Shown piece by piece: positions 8,187 to 17,181 of a stretch of DNA of 64,000 bases. Where the stretch lies: the NCBI GenBank assembly GCA_035628915.1, contig DASPIW010000053.1, forward strand, positions 186,001-250,000. Reading direction: 5' to 3'. This DNA is from JARBUG01 sp035628915. GTDB lineage: Bacteria; Bacillota; Sulfobacillia; Symbiobacteriales; Symbiobacteriaceae. How positions within the stretch are numbered: the first letter of the stretch is position 1; every line of letters begins with the position of its first letter. Made by a program: the position numbers and the translations under genes. A model generated the notes under the pieces. It was not told where the DNA came from and did no database searches. It saw only the letters and a program-made list of their open reading frames with translations.

Positions 8187-9413
8187 TTACTTGGTCAGCT
8201 TCCGCTTGCCGCTGGCGTACTCGGAGTCCTCCCAGGGCATCCACTTGCCGTCCTGCACGACCATGACGGTCACGACGGAGTTGGTGGTCTGGCCGTTGTC
8301 GCTGAAGGTCGTCTTGCCGACGACGCCCTGGTGCTCGACCTTGGCGATCGCGTCGATCAGCTTCGCCTTGTCGGCGCCGACGGTCTTGAGGGCATTGACG
8401 ATGATGTTGGTGGCGTCATAGGAGAACGGTCCGTAGGGGCCGGAGGGCTCCTTGAAAGAGGCCGCATTGTAAGCCTTGGCGAACTCGGCGCCGCCGGGGA
8501 GCTTCTCGATGGGCTTGCCGGACTTGGAGGCGACGGTGCCCTCAGCGTTCTCCTTGCGAGCCACTTCAATGAACTTGTCGTCCATGATGCCGGAGATGCC
8601 GGCCAGGGGGACGTTCATGCCGAGTTCCGTCATCTGCTGGCGAACCAGGGCGCCTTCCGTCACGACGCCGCCGAAGTAGACGGCTTCCGGCTTCAGGTTC
8701 TTCACCTTGGTCAGAATGGCCCGGAAGTCGGTCTGGCCGACCTGGATTTCGTCGACGGAGAGGATTTCGCCGCCGTTGGCCGTGGCCTGGGACTTCCACG
8801 CTTCGGTGTTGTTCTTGCCGTACACGCTGGTGTCGGAGATGATCGCCCACTTCTTCAGCCCGGCCTGCTTGACCAGGAACTGCGCGAAGGGCGCGTTCTC
8901 CTGCACCGAAGTCGGCACAACACGGGTGATGGTCGGGTAATTCTCCTTGGTGGTCAGGGTCGGGGAGATGGCGCCCCAGATGATGAACGGGGTCTTGGCC
9001 TGCTTGAAGATGGGAATGGTCGCCTCGGCCACGCCGCTGTTCCAGTGGCCGATGGCCGCCACGACAGCCGGATCCGAAACGATCTTGGTCGCGGCGGAAG
9101 CGCCGGTACCGGGCGTGGACGCGTCGTCGAGGATGATGGTCTCGATCTTGAAGGGGAGCTTGCCGGATTCATTGGCCTGGCGCACCGCCAATTCGAAGGC
9201 GTTGCGGGCGCCGGTGCCCTGCGAGGAAGCGGAGCCGGTCAGGGGGCCGATGAACCCGATCTTGACTACCTTGGGCGCCGCCGGAGCAGCAGGAGCGTCG
9301 GCAGGCTTCTGAGCCTCCTTGCCCTTGTCGCCGCACCCACTGAGCAGAACCCCCGCCATCAGGAACACGGCAGCAAACGTTGCGACGGATCTGGTACCCC
9401 TCTTGAAGAACAT
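8187..9413 (-). CDS. Branched-chain-type ABC transporter solute-binding lipoprotein
   Basis: Extracytoplasmic binding protein of the importer, 408 aa. The start is placed at ATG 9413 because AGGAGGGGG lies 5-6 nt upstream; ten more codons are open but carry no ribosome site. A lipoprotein signal peptide runs to the lipobox LLSG-Cys27, followed by an Ala/Pro linker and the type-I periplasmic-binding fold (IGFIGPLTGSAS, later YDATNIIVNAL). Anchored to the outer face of the membrane in a Gram-positive cell. The ligand is unknown; a ureide or purine is inferred from position between two xanthine dehydrogenase sets. Confidence 0.92.
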   Translation of the reverse strand: MFFKRGTRSVATFAAVFLMAGVLLSGCGDKGKEAQKPADAPAAPAAPKVVKIGFIGPLTGSASSQGTGARNAFELAVRQANESGKLPFKIETIILDDASTPGTGASAATKIVSDPAVVAAIGHWNSGVAEATIPIFKQAKTPFIIWGAISPTLTTKENYPTITRVVPTSVQENAPFAQFLVKQAGLKKWAIISDTSVYGKNNTEAWKSQATANGGEILSVDEIQVGQTDFRAILTKVKNLKPEAVYFGGVVTEGALVRQQMTELGMNVPLAGISGIMDDKFIEVARKENAEGTVASKSGKPIEKLPGGAEFAKAYNAASFKEPSGPYGPFSYDATNIIVNALKTVGADKAKLIDAIAKVEHQGVVGKTTFSDNGQTTNSVVTVMVVQDGKWMPWEDSEYASGKRKLTK

Positions 9414-9514
9414 GTGTTGCCCCCTCCTCTTGTGCTCTATCATGCAAGCCGGGCATGTGCAGCCTCCGGCATCAACATGAACAGGGCCGCTCGAGCCGGA
9501 CCTGGGGCTGGGAT

Positions 9515-9979
9515 TTACGAATCAGCGCAGGCCTTGATCGCCCGCACGATGCTGGTGTAGCCGGTGCAGCGGCAGATGTTGCCGCGCATGTACTCCCGGA
9601 TCTCCGCTTCGGATGGGTTGCCGCCCTTGTTCAGCAGCGACTTGGCCGCCACCACCATACCGGGCGTGCAGAAGCCGCACTGCACGGCAGAATGGTCCAG
9701 GAACGCCTCCTGCAGGGGATCAAGTTTCTCTTCCTTGGCCAGGCCTTCAGCGGTGGTGATCTGCTTGCCCTCCACGCTCACCGCCAGGGTGAGGCAGGCG
9801 AGGGCCGGCTTCTCATCGATCAGGACCGTGCAGGCGCCGCATTCACCGATGCCGCAGCCGTACTTGGTGCCCGTCAGGTGCGCTTCGTCGCGGATCAGGT
9901 TGATCAGCAGCTGGTTCGGGGCGACCCGGAAAGACCGGCGGGTGCCGTTGAGAGTAAACTGAATTTCACGCTCGGTCAT
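9515..9979 (-). CDS. Xanthine dehydrogenase-type [2Fe-2S] subunit, set 2
   Basis: Iron-sulfur subunit of the second molybdenum hydroxylase, 154 aa from ATG 9979. That ATG overlaps the upstream stop as TGATG, favouring it over the adjoining GTG one codon earlier. First cluster: Cys42, Cys47, Cys50, Cys62. Second cluster: Cys101, Cys104, Cys136, Cys138. It clearly diverges from the set-1 subunit, so the two sets are not a recent duplication. About 100 bp separate it from the downstream binding-protein gene. Confidence 0.95.
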   Translation of the reverse strand: MTEREIQFTLNGTRRSFRVAPNQLLINLIRDEAHLTGTKYGCGIGECGACTVLIDEKPALACLTLAVSVEGKQITTAEGLAKEEKLDPLQEAFLDHSAVQCGFCTPGMVVAAKSLLNKGGNPSEAEIREYMRGNICRCTGYTSIVRAIKACADS

Positions 9980-10887
9980 CACAGCGCTTCACCTCCGGCT
10001 CTCGCCCATGCGGCAATCAGTAGTTGTTCCACAATAACACGGGCCATGGCCTTGCGGTAGCGGGCAGTGGACCGCACATCCGTAATCGGGTTGATATCCC
10101 GGGCGGCCAGGGCCGCCGCCGACTGCACCAGGCTGCGGCTGAGGGTCTCGCCCTGCAGCAGGCTTTCGACGCTGCGGGCCCGCACGGCGGTCGGTGCCAC
10201 GGCGCCCAGGGCGATCCGGCATTCGGCGCAGATGCCGCCTTCGCGCCGGATGAAGACCGCCGCATTCACCTTGGCAATATCGCCGCTGACGCGGGCGATT
10301 TTGGTATAGGCGCTGCCGCTGTTGGGGCCGGGCTCGGGCACCCAGATCTCCGTCAGCAGCTCTTCCCGCTCCAGGACGGTCCGCCCCGGACCGGTGAACA
10401 GCTCTTCAACCGGCACCGACCGGAAACAACCGACCCGCTCGACCACGGTCAGGGCGCCCAGGGCTATGAGGGCCGGGGAGGTGTCAGCCGCCGGCGAGGC
10501 GTTGCACAGATTCCCGCCCAGGGTCCCCATGGAGCGGATGGCCGGGCCCGCCATGGCGGAGAGCGCTTCGTAAAGGGCCGTGTAGCGGCTCCGGACCACC
10601 GGGGCCTCCTCTACCGTCATCAGCGGAGTGGCCGCCCCGATGCGCAGGCCATTCTCCGTTTCCAAATGGTTCAGATCGGCGGCGCCCTGGATGTTTAGCA
10701 GGCACTGGGGCGCCAGCGATCCGGTCTTCATCTTTACCAGCAGATCGGTGCCGCCGGCCAGCACCCGGACGTTTTCGTGGCCGGCCAGCAGGCGGAGCGC
10801 CTCTTCCCGGGACGAGGCTTGCAGGTACTCGAACTCGGGCGATAGGAGCCGGGTACTGGTCTGCTCAAACGCCGTACATTCACTCAT
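9979..10887 (-). CDS. Xanthine dehydrogenase-type FAD-binding subunit, set 2
   Basis: FAD subunit of the second hydroxylase, 302 aa. Flavin motifs: AGGTDLL at 44-50 and GTLGGNLCNASPAAD near 121-135. It overlaps the Mo subunit gene by 4 bp upstream and the FeS gene by 1 bp downstream. The order here is Mo, FAD, FeS, unlike set 1 (FAD, FeS, Mo), again pointing to separate origins for the two cassettes. Confidence 0.93.
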   Translation of the reverse strand: MSECTAFEQTSTRLLSPEFEYLQASSREEALRLLAGHENVRVLAGGTDLLVKMKTGSLAPQCLLNIQGAADLNHLETENGLRIGAATPLMTVEEAPVVRSRYTALYEALSAMAGPAIRSMGTLGGNLCNASPAADTSPALIALGALTVVERVGCFRSVPVEELFTGPGRTVLEREELLTEIWVPEPGPNSGSAYTKIARVSGDIAKVNAAVFIRREGGICAECRIALGAVAPTAVRARSVESLLQGETLSRSLVQSAAALAARDINPITDVRSTARYRKAMARVIVEQLLIAAWARAGGEAL

Positions 10888-13235
10888 AGCGCAGCACCCT
10901 CCCCCAGGGCTTCCAGAACCTTCTCCGGGGTGACGGGAAGTTCGCGGAACCGGATGCCCGTTGCGTTATAGATGGCGTTGGTAATGGCAGCGGCCACGGA
11001 GTTCTGAGCCGCTTCCCCGATGCCCTTGGCTCCCAGCGGGCCGCTCGGCTCATACGTGTCAGCGAACCCGACGTGAATATTTTCGATCAGCGGCATCTCC
11101 GCAGCGGTTGGCAGCCTGGCGTCGGTGATGTACCCCCGGCAGGCCATCTCCCCGGTGCGGGAGTCGTAGGGGACTTCCTCCAGCAGCGTGTAGCCGATGC
11201 CCCGGTACAGCGCCCCGATTAGCTGGCCTTCGACCAGATCCGGGTTGATCGGCGTGCCGCAGTCGCCCAACAGGGCGGCCTTGGTGACCCGCACGGCGCC
11301 TGTGCGCTTGTTGACTTCGACTTCGACGAAGTGGGTGACGAAGCACGGCGGGCAGTTTTTCTGCCGGTAGCTGTCCGTAGCGGCGACGGTGCCCATGGAC
11401 TTGATTTGCAGTGTCTTGGCGATTTCGCCCACTGTAACGTAGTTCTCGGGCAGGCCCGTCGGGTAGATGACCGCCTGGCCCAGCTCATCGTTGCGGTCCA
11501 GCGTCAGGTCCCGCGGATTCTGCTCCAGCAGGAAGGCGGCCTTTTCCATGAGCTTCTCTTTGAGCTGGAGCGCTACGTGGTTGACCGCCCCGACCCCGCA
11601 GTAAATGCCCCGGGTGGCGTGGGTGCAGACATCGTAGCCGGTGGTCCGGGTGTCGGACGGCGCCAGGCTGACCATGTCGAGCGGTATCTTGAGCGTTTCG
11701 GCCACGACCTTGGCCGCCGCCTCCCAGGTGCCGCCGCCGTGGTCCATGACCGCCGTGATGATGTCGACCGAGCCGTCCTCGTTCAGCTTCAGCGTGGCGC
11801 TGGAGTAGTCGATCACCTCGCCGGGCTTCGGCCCGCCGGTGCCTGACGTGTGGAAGCCCCGGGCCAGCCCGATGCCCCGTACGATCTCTTCGGTCTTGGT
11901 CTCGGGCGCCTGCCGCTGGTCCCACCCGATCATCTCGGCGCCCCTGGTCAGCATCTCGTCGACGCCGCAGCTGCGGATGATCGACCGGACGCTCGGGCCC
12001 TGGCCCCAGAACTCATCGCCCCGGCCCACATAGTTCATGCGCCGCAGTTCGATGGGATCCATGCCCAGCTTCTCGGCCAGCATGTCCATGATGCTCTCGA
12101 CGGCGAAGTTGGTCTGCGGATTGCCGTACCCCTGCATGGCGCAGCAGGAGACTTTGTTGGTGTAGACCGCCATGCCCTCGTACGCCAGGTTCCGCCACTT
12201 GTAGAGCGATACGAACCAGCCGGCGATGCAGCCGAGCAGCGGATACGCCTGCGTGTTGTGCCCGCCGGCGTCGACCCAGGCTTTCAGGTGTGCGGCGGTG
12301 AGCCGCCCGTCCTTCTTGGCGCCGACTTTGAGTTGAAAGCGCACCCCGTACTTGTGGTGGCTGTGCATGTCCTCTTCGCGGGTGGAGACGAGCTTGACGG
12401 GCCGCCGGGCCTTCAGGGCCAGGCCCACGCAAATCGGGGTGATGGTGTTCATCTGAATGCTGGAGCCGAAGGCGCCGCCCAGACTGACCCGGACCACGTT
12501 CACCTTGTGCAGGGGGAGCCCGTAAATCCGGCCCAACAACTGGCGGGTGTTGTGGATTGACTGCGTCGTGGTCCAGACCGTAATGCCGCCGTCCGGCTCG
12601 GGCCGGCAGACCGCCGACTTGGTCTCCATCTGTGCGTGATAGACTCGCTGCGTCTCGAAGTCCGATTCGACCACCACGTCCGCATCTGCAAAACCGGCGT
12701 CTACATCGCCTTCCTGGATCGTCCGTTCGCAGGCGATGTTGCGGGTGACGGGCAGGACCGTTTCGCCCAGGAAGACCTGGTCGTACAGGCGGGCGCCGCC
12801 TTTTTCCGCCAGGGCGTCATCGATCGTCAGGACTTCCGGCAGCCTCCGGTAGGAGACTTTCACCTTCCTGGCCGCCGCCAGGGCCAGCGCCTCCGTCTCG
12901 GCAGCGACGCCGACGACCACCTCGCCCACGTGCCTGACCCGGTTCGGCAGCACCGTCCGATCTCGGTACGTCTTTTCCGGAATGCTGACGATGCGCTCGT
13001 TGTAAACCACCTTGGGCACATCGTCGTAGGTGAGGCAGACTGCACCCATGCGCTCCGCTTCCGAGGTATCCACGTGCTCAATCTCCGCATGAGCGTATGG
13101 GCTGCGCAAAACCACCGCATACAGCGTGTTCGGCAACGCGACGTCGGAGGAGTATACCTCCCGGCCTGTTACCTTTGCGATGCCATCCAATCGCCGGGTC
13201 TTCCGTCCAACTACGTCAAATGCTCCAGCCGTCAT
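10884..13235 (-). CDS. Xanthine dehydrogenase-type molybdenum-binding subunit, set 2
   Basis: Full-length molybdopterin-binding subunit, 783 aa. The N-terminal hammerhead domain begins VVGRKTRRLDGIAKVTG. The C-terminal GAKGIGEA motif near residues 735-742 holds the catalytic Glu. The molybdopterin loop, usually GGGFGGK, reads GGAFGSS at 253-259, so the third Gly and the Lys are replaced; set 1 keeps GGGFGG. The selenium-hydroxylase accessory gene yqeC downstream of pucR raises the possibility that this or the other hydroxylase carries labile selenium. ATG start at 13235; first gene after the divergent promoter. Confidence 0.93.
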   Translation of the reverse strand: MTAGAFDVVGRKTRRLDGIAKVTGREVYSSDVALPNTLYAVVLRSPYAHAEIEHVDTSEAERMGAVCLTYDDVPKVVYNERIVSIPEKTYRDRTVLPNRVRHVGEVVVGVAAETEALALAAARKVKVSYRRLPEVLTIDDALAEKGGARLYDQVFLGETVLPVTRNIACERTIQEGDVDAGFADADVVVESDFETQRVYHAQMETKSAVCRPEPDGGITVWTTTQSIHNTRQLLGRIYGLPLHKVNVVRVSLGGAFGSSIQMNTITPICVGLALKARRPVKLVSTREEDMHSHHKYGVRFQLKVGAKKDGRLTAAHLKAWVDAGGHNTQAYPLLGCIAGWFVSLYKWRNLAYEGMAVYTNKVSCCAMQGYGNPQTNFAVESIMDMLAEKLGMDPIELRRMNYVGRGDEFWGQGPSVRSIIRSCGVDEMLTRGAEMIGWDQRQAPETKTEEIVRGIGLARGFHTSGTGGPKPGEVIDYSSATLKLNEDGSVDIITAVMDHGGGTWEAAAKVVAETLKIPLDMVSLAPSDTRTTGYDVCTHATRGIYCGVGAVNHVALQLKEKLMEKAAFLLEQNPRDLTLDRNDELGQAVIYPTGLPENYVTVGEIAKTLQIKSMGTVAATDSYRQKNCPPCFVTHFVEVEVNKRTGAVRVTKAALLGDCGTPINPDLVEGQLIGALYRGIGYTLLEEVPYDSRTGEMACRGYITDARLPTAAEMPLIENIHVGFADTYEPSGPLGAKGIGEAAQNSVAAAITNAIYNATGIRFRELPVTPEKVLEALGEGAAL

Positions 13236-13284
13236 CTGAAGTGCTCACCACCCGGCTTAGTTTGTTTTGCCTAGAGATGATACC

Positions 13285-13313
13285 ACATTACTCATCTCCC
13301 GGTCTGTGTTCAA
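13285..13313 (-). promoter_or_regulatory. Promoter of the leftward xanthine dehydrogenase/ureide operon
   Basis: On the minus strand, TTGAAC (13313-13308), a 17-nt spacer and TAATGT (13290-13285) form a good housekeeping promoter about 50 bp upstream of the set-2 Mo-subunit start. Its -35 box directly abuts the -35 box of the rightward pucR promoter. Confidence 0.65.
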
Positions 13314-13342
13314 TTGACATAGTGTCTAATTAAAACTAACAT
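13314..13342 (+). promoter_or_regulatory. Promoter of the pucR-type regulator
   Basis: TTGACA (13314-13319), a 17-nt spacer and TAACAT (13337-13342) make a near-consensus promoter. Predicted transcription start is near 13349, 20 nt before the ATG at 13370. This also argues against the in-frame GTG at 13346 as the start. Confidence 0.7.
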
Positions 13343-13347
13343 AGTGT
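13317..13347. promoter_or_regulatory. Candidate PucR operator: two direct repeats over the pucR promoter
   Basis: The 9-mer ACATAGTGT occurs at 13317-13325 and 13339-13347, exactly 22 bp (two helical turns) apart. The first copy covers the end of the -35 box and sits in an imperfect palindrome GACA-TAG-TGTC; the second covers the -10 box. The placement suits autoregulation by the adjacent regulator. Confidence 0.5.
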
Positions 13348-13369
13348 GAAAACCCCAGGAGGATCTGCC

Positions 13370-15121
13370 ATGGCTGTAACCGTCGCGGAGATTCTGAACC
13401 TCCCGATCATGCAGGATGCCGTGGTTGTGGCCGGAGCAAAAGGTCTCGGCAGTGATATCCGGTGGGTGCATGTTTCCGAACTGCTGGATATCGCGCGCCT
13501 GCTTAAGGGCGGCGAACTGCTGCTGACCACGGGCATGGGCTGGTCTGTGCCGCCCGAGCAGCAGGTGAGGTACGTTTTCGAGCTGGCCGAGCGGCACGTC
13601 GCCGCCGTGGCCATCTCCCTCGCGGCGTTCGGCCGGGAGGTGCCGCCCGCGATGATCGCCGCTGCCGACCAGGTGGACCTGCCTTTGATTGCCTTTACCC
13701 GGGAGTGCGCGTTTGTCCAGCTTACCGAAGAGGTCCACACGCTCATCGTCAACCGGCATTACGCTCAGTTCCGGCAGGCGGAAGAGGTGGCGCACCAGCT
13801 GAACCGGGCGGCGCTGCAGAAGCAGGACGCCACGGAGATACTGCGCATTTTGTACCAGGTCGTCAAAAGCCCGGTCGCCTGCGTCTCATACGACGAGAAC
13901 GGGCGCGGCGGGCGGCTGGGGGCGGAGAGCAGCATTGATTGGGCCGAGCGGGACGAAGGCCGGCTCCGGAGCTACTACCCACCCGGCGAGTGGGGCGCCG
14001 CCTTAATTGCTGAGCTGGCGGAGCGCGACCCCGGCGGGGGGCCGGCCGGCGGGGACGAGCCGGCGGCGCTGGGCGCCGGGGACCCGGCGGCACCGCTCAC
14101 CGTGCCCGTGCGCCTGGGCAGGCGCACGGTGGATGTCTGGCTGCAGCCGATTCTGGTCAGTGGCGAACGGTGGGGCTCCCTGGCGGTGCTCCAGTCGGGA
14201 CGGCACCTGACCGAGGTGGAGCGGCTGGTGGTCGACCGGGCCGCCGTGACGCTGGCCTACGAGATTCTGCGCCGGCGGTCGCTGCGGGAGCAGCGCCGGG
14301 GCACCCTCTCCCGCCTCGCGGAATCCCTGCTGTGCGGGCCGATTTCCGACGTGAACCAGGTGTTCCGCCGGGCCCGGGGTCTGGGGCACGAACTGGAGGA
14401 CCGCTGGTTCTCGGCGGCGGTTGTGCAGCCCCCGGCAACAGCGAGGCAGACCGAAGTGGAGCAGCGGACGGTGGCGACCTGCGCCCGCATAGGCCTTGGC
14501 CACTTGTTCACCTGGAAGGCCGGGCGGATGCATTTGGTGCTCTATGCCGCCGGCGAATCGGGGCTGCGCAGCCAGATGGCCGCTCTGGCCCGAGAGCTGG
14601 AGCCGTCGCCGGCGGCCGGGAAAGGCGCTGCCCCTGCCGGCCTGATGCTGGGCTTCGGCCGGATCAGATATGGCCCGGAGCGGCTGGACGAGTCGCGCAA
14701 ACAGGCCGAGTTCACCATCGCCTTGCGGGAGGCGTACCCCGACCGGTCCACGGAGGCCTTTTTTGATACCACCGGCGTCCACCGGCTGTTCGTCTCCGGC
14801 ATCGACCCCGAAGAGCTGCACCGGTTTGTCCAGGAAGAGCTGGGTGCGCTCCTGCATCTGGAAGGCAGTGAGCGGGCCCTCATGCTCGAGAGCCTACGCA
14901 TCATGCTGGATACAAACCTCGCCGTGGCCAGCGCCTCCCGCCTGCTGGGCCTCTCCCGGCAGACGGTCTACCAGCGGCGGGCACGCCTCGAGGAACTCCT
15001 GCGCTGCCAGCTGGACTGCCCCCAGAAACGGCTCTCGCTCTCCCTGGCCCTGAACGCCCTCGACTTCGAGTCGCTCACCGCCGCCGGGACGCTGGGGCAG
15101 GTGGGCCGCGAAAATCGCTGA
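13370..15121 (+). CDS. pucR: PucR-family transcriptional regulator
   Basis: Regulator of purine/ureide genes, 583 aa from ATG 13370, which follows CAGGAGGATC by 7 nt. The N-terminal PucR sensor domain is clear (VTVAEILNLPIM to LLTTGM within the first 60 residues). A variable middle with GGDEF-like character follows, then the C-terminal PucR helix-turn-helix at about residues 508-545 (DTNLAVASASRLLGLSRQTVY). Transcribed away from the set-2 xanthine dehydrogenase operon, the usual place for its regulator. Likely responds to a purine-pathway intermediate; activator or repressor action cannot be told from sequence. Confidence 0.9.
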   Translation: MAVTVAEILNLPIMQDAVVVAGAKGLGSDIRWVHVSELLDIARLLKGGELLLTTGMGWSVPPEQQVRYVFELAERHVAAVAISLAAFGREVPPAMIAAADQVDLPLIAFTRECAFVQLTEEVHTLIVNRHYAQFRQAEEVAHQLNRAALQKQDATEILRILYQVVKSPVACVSYDENGRGGRLGAESSIDWAERDEGRLRSYYPPGEWGAALIAELAERDPGGGPAGGDEPAALGAGDPAAPLTVPVRLGRRTVDVWLQPILVSGERWGSLAVLQSGRHLTEVERLVVDRAAVTLAYEILRRRSLREQRRGTLSRLAESLLCGPISDVNQVFRRARGLGHELEDRWFSAAVVQPPATARQTEVEQRTVATCARIGLGHLFTWKAGRMHLVLYAAGESGLRSQMAALARELEPSPAAGKGAAPAGLMLGFGRIRYGPERLDESRKQAEFTIALREAYPDRSTEAFFDTTGVHRLFVSGIDPEELHRFVQEELGALLHLEGSERALMLESLRIMLDTNLAVASASRLLGLSRQTVYQRRARLEELLRCQLDCPQKRLSLSLALNALDFESLTAAGTLGQVGRENR

Positions 15122-15135
15122 GAGTCTGTCGCCGC

Positions 15136-15174
15136 ATGGGCTGGCGCGCTGCCAAAGCGCGTCAGCCCATTTTT
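15136..15174 (+). terminator. Intrinsic terminator of pucR
   Basis: A 15-bp stem (ATGGGCTGGCGCGCT paired with AGCGCGTCAGCCCAT, one G-U pair) with loop GCCAA is followed by five T, 15 bp after the pucR stop. Confidence 0.9.
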
Positions 15175-15181
15175 GCATGGC

Positions 15182-15211
15182 TTGACAATCTGAATTTGGG
15201 CTCTCTATAAT
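15182..15211 (+). promoter_or_regulatory. Consensus promoter of the AllC-pyrE-yqeC unit
   Basis: TTGACA (15182-15187), an 18-nt spacer and TATAAT (15206-15211): both hexamers match the sigma-70/sigma-A consensus perfectly. Predicted start near 15218, giving a leader of about 58 nt before the GTG at 15276. It begins just after the pucR terminator, so this unit is expressed independently of pucR. Confidence 0.8.
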
Positions 15212-15275
15212 CCAACTCACCCACTTGGGCCCATGCTTCGTATGCAAACGTTCCCGGAAGAGGAGGGGTCTGCCA

Positions 15276-16541
15276 GTGCCCGTCAACGCCGACCGCATAG
15301 GGCGCGACATTGCTGCCTTCGCCGCCATCGGCCGCTCCCCCGACACCCCTGGAATCTCCCGGCTGGCCTTTACACCGGAAGACGCACTGGCCCGGAGTCA
15401 TATGATCCGGCTGATGCGGGAGGCCGGCCTGACCGTACGGCCGGATGCGGTGGGCAACCTGTTCGGCCTGACGGAGGCTGCCCTGGCCCGCCCCGAGCAG
15501 ACGGTGCTGATGGGCTCCCACCTGGACACCGTTCCCTCCGGGGGCGCCTACGACGGCGTCGCCGGCGTCGTGGCCGGGCTGGAGGTGGTCCGCTCACTTC
15601 TGGAAGAGGGGACGTCCCTGCCCCTGGGTGTCGTCGTGTTCGCATGCGAGGAATCGTCGCGCTTTCGCATGGCAACGGTGGGCAGCAAGACCCTGGCCGG
15701 GTTCATGCCCCTGGAAAAGGCGCTCGCGCTGACCGATGCGAACGGCGTGACGTACGGAGAGGCCCTGGCCGCCAACGGCAACTGGGACGAAGTCGGCGGG
15801 CCCCACCCCGCTCCCCGGGCGGGCGCCTACCTGGAACTGCACGTGGAACAGGGGCGCGAGATGGAGCGGCAGCATGCCCGCGTCGCCGTGGTGGAGCGCA
15901 TTGCCGCCCCGACGCGGCTGCGCATCAAGCTGGAAGGAGAAGCGGCCCATTCGGGTGCGACGCCGCTCTACCGCCGCAAGGACGCCCTGGTGGCGGCGGC
16001 GGAAGTGATTCTGGCGGTGGAGCGCATCGCCGAGACCGAAGCGCGCTACGGCACCGTGGGGACGACGACCATGTTCGCCCTCACGCCGGCGGCCATCAAC
16101 GTGGTGCCCGGCACAGCCACCCTGGGGGTGGACCTGCGCAGCGCCGATGGCCCCAGCAAGGACCGCGCTCTTGAGAAACTGGAGCATTTCCTGCAGAGGC
16201 TGGGCGCCATGCGCGAAATCCAGGTCAGTTGCGATGTGCTCGGGCGGGAAGAGCCGGTCAGCCTTGACCCGGTTTCTATCGACGCGGTCGCTCGGGCCTG
16301 TGCGGACGCACAGCTGCCGCCGGTCCGGCTCGACAGCCGGGCGGGGCACGACGCCATGTACATGCAGCGGGTCTGCCCGACCGGCATGGTCTTCGTGCCC
16401 AGCGTCGGCGGGCTCAGCCACCACCCCGACGAGTACACCGCGCCGGAGGACATGGCCCTGGGCACCGAGGTCCTGCGCCGGGCGGCCTGCCTGCTGGTCC
16501 AGCGCCTTGCCCGCCCACCGGCTGATCGCGACGCCGGTTAG
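15276..16541 (+). CDS. allC: Allantoate amidohydrolase-type M20 hydrolase (hydantoinase/carbamoylase family)
   Basis: Dinuclear metal amidohydrolase expected to cleave allantoate (or another N-carbamoyl amino acid), releasing ammonia. 421 aa from GTG 15276, chosen because AGAGGAGGGG lies 5 nt upstream; 17 further codons are open but lack a ribosome site. Metal-site motifs in order: GSHLDTVPSGGAYDG near residue 80, CEESSRF near 125, LELHVEQG near 190, and the C-terminal GHDAMYM and GGLSHHPDE. The substrate is inferred from the locus; beta-ureidopropionase and N-carbamoyl-L-amino acid hydrolase are alternatives in this family. Confidence 0.8.
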   Translation: MPVNADRIGRDIAAFAAIGRSPDTPGISRLAFTPEDALARSHMIRLMREAGLTVRPDAVGNLFGLTEAALARPEQTVLMGSHLDTVPSGGAYDGVAGVVAGLEVVRSLLEEGTSLPLGVVVFACEESSRFRMATVGSKTLAGFMPLEKALALTDANGVTYGEALAANGNWDEVGGPHPAPRAGAYLELHVEQGREMERQHARVAVVERIAAPTRLRIKLEGEAAHSGATPLYRRKDALVAAAEVILAVERIAETEARYGTVGTTTMFALTPAAINVVPGTATLGVDLRSADGPSKDRALEKLEHFLQRLGAMREIQVSCDVLGREEPVSLDPVSIDAVARACADAQLPPVRLDSRAGHDAMYMQRVCPTGMVFVPSVGGLSHHPDEYTAPEDMALGTEVLRRAACLLVQRLARPPADRDAG

Positions 16542-16574
16542 TACCCTTCTACTTGCGAATTGGGGGCAACGCAC

Positions 16575-17159
16575 TTGGATCAATCCAAAGTCCTGGCGAT
16601 CTTTGAGCGCCACGGGGCGCTTTTGAAGGGCCACTATGCGCTCTCCTCGGGCCTTCACAGTACCGACTACGTGCAGTCCAGCCTGGTCCTGGGCGAGCCG
16701 CCGGCGGCGGAAGCGCTGGCGACGGCCCTGGCCGACCAGTGCCGCAGCCAGATGGGGTTCGACCGGGTCGACTGCGTGGTTGGCCCTGCCCTGGGCGGCG
16801 TGGTGCTGGCGTTCCTGATGGCGCGGCACCTGGGCGCCCGGGCGGTCTTCGCCGAGCGCCAGCAGGGGATCATGAGCCTGACGCGGGGCCTGGCCGTACA
16901 GCGGGGCGAGAAGGTCCTGGTCGTGGAAGATGTAGTGATTACCGGCGGGACGGTCCGCGAACTGTTGGACCTGATTGCCGAGCGCCAGGGCGACGTGGTC
17001 GGCGTGGCGAGCCTGCTGGATCGTTCCACAGGCCCCGTAGTTACGGGCATTCCGTTCGTGGCGCTGGCCCGGCTGGAGACGAGCGTGTACCAGCCGTCCG
17101 CCTGCCCGGACTGCGAACGGCAGGAGCCGCTGGTGCGCCCGCGCTACGGGCGCGTTTGA
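16575..17159 (+). CDS. Orotate phosphoribosyltransferase-like type I PRTase
   Basis: PRPP-dependent phosphoribosyltransferase, 194 aa. TTG at 16575 is the likely start (GGGGG 8 nt upstream); an in-frame TTG at 16560 is less well placed. The N-terminal GHYALSSGLHS segment is typical of orotate phosphoribosyltransferases. The PRPP-binding motif VLVVEDVVITGGT lies at about 115-127 and the flexible-loop basic region before it. It may be an ordinary PyrE, but its place between AllC and YqeC without other pyr genes suggests salvage of a base made in this locus. Confidence 0.75.
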   Translation: MDQSKVLAIFERHGALLKGHYALSSGLHSTDYVQSSLVLGEPPAAEALATALADQCRSQMGFDRVDCVVGPALGGVVLAFLMARHLGARAVFAERQQGIMSLTRGLAVQRGEKVLVVEDVVITGGTVRELLDLIAERQGDVVGVASLLDRSTGPVVTGIPFVALARLETSVYQPSACPDCERQEPLVRPRYGRV

Positions 17160-17181
17160 CCTGAGCGGGAGGCGGGGAGCC

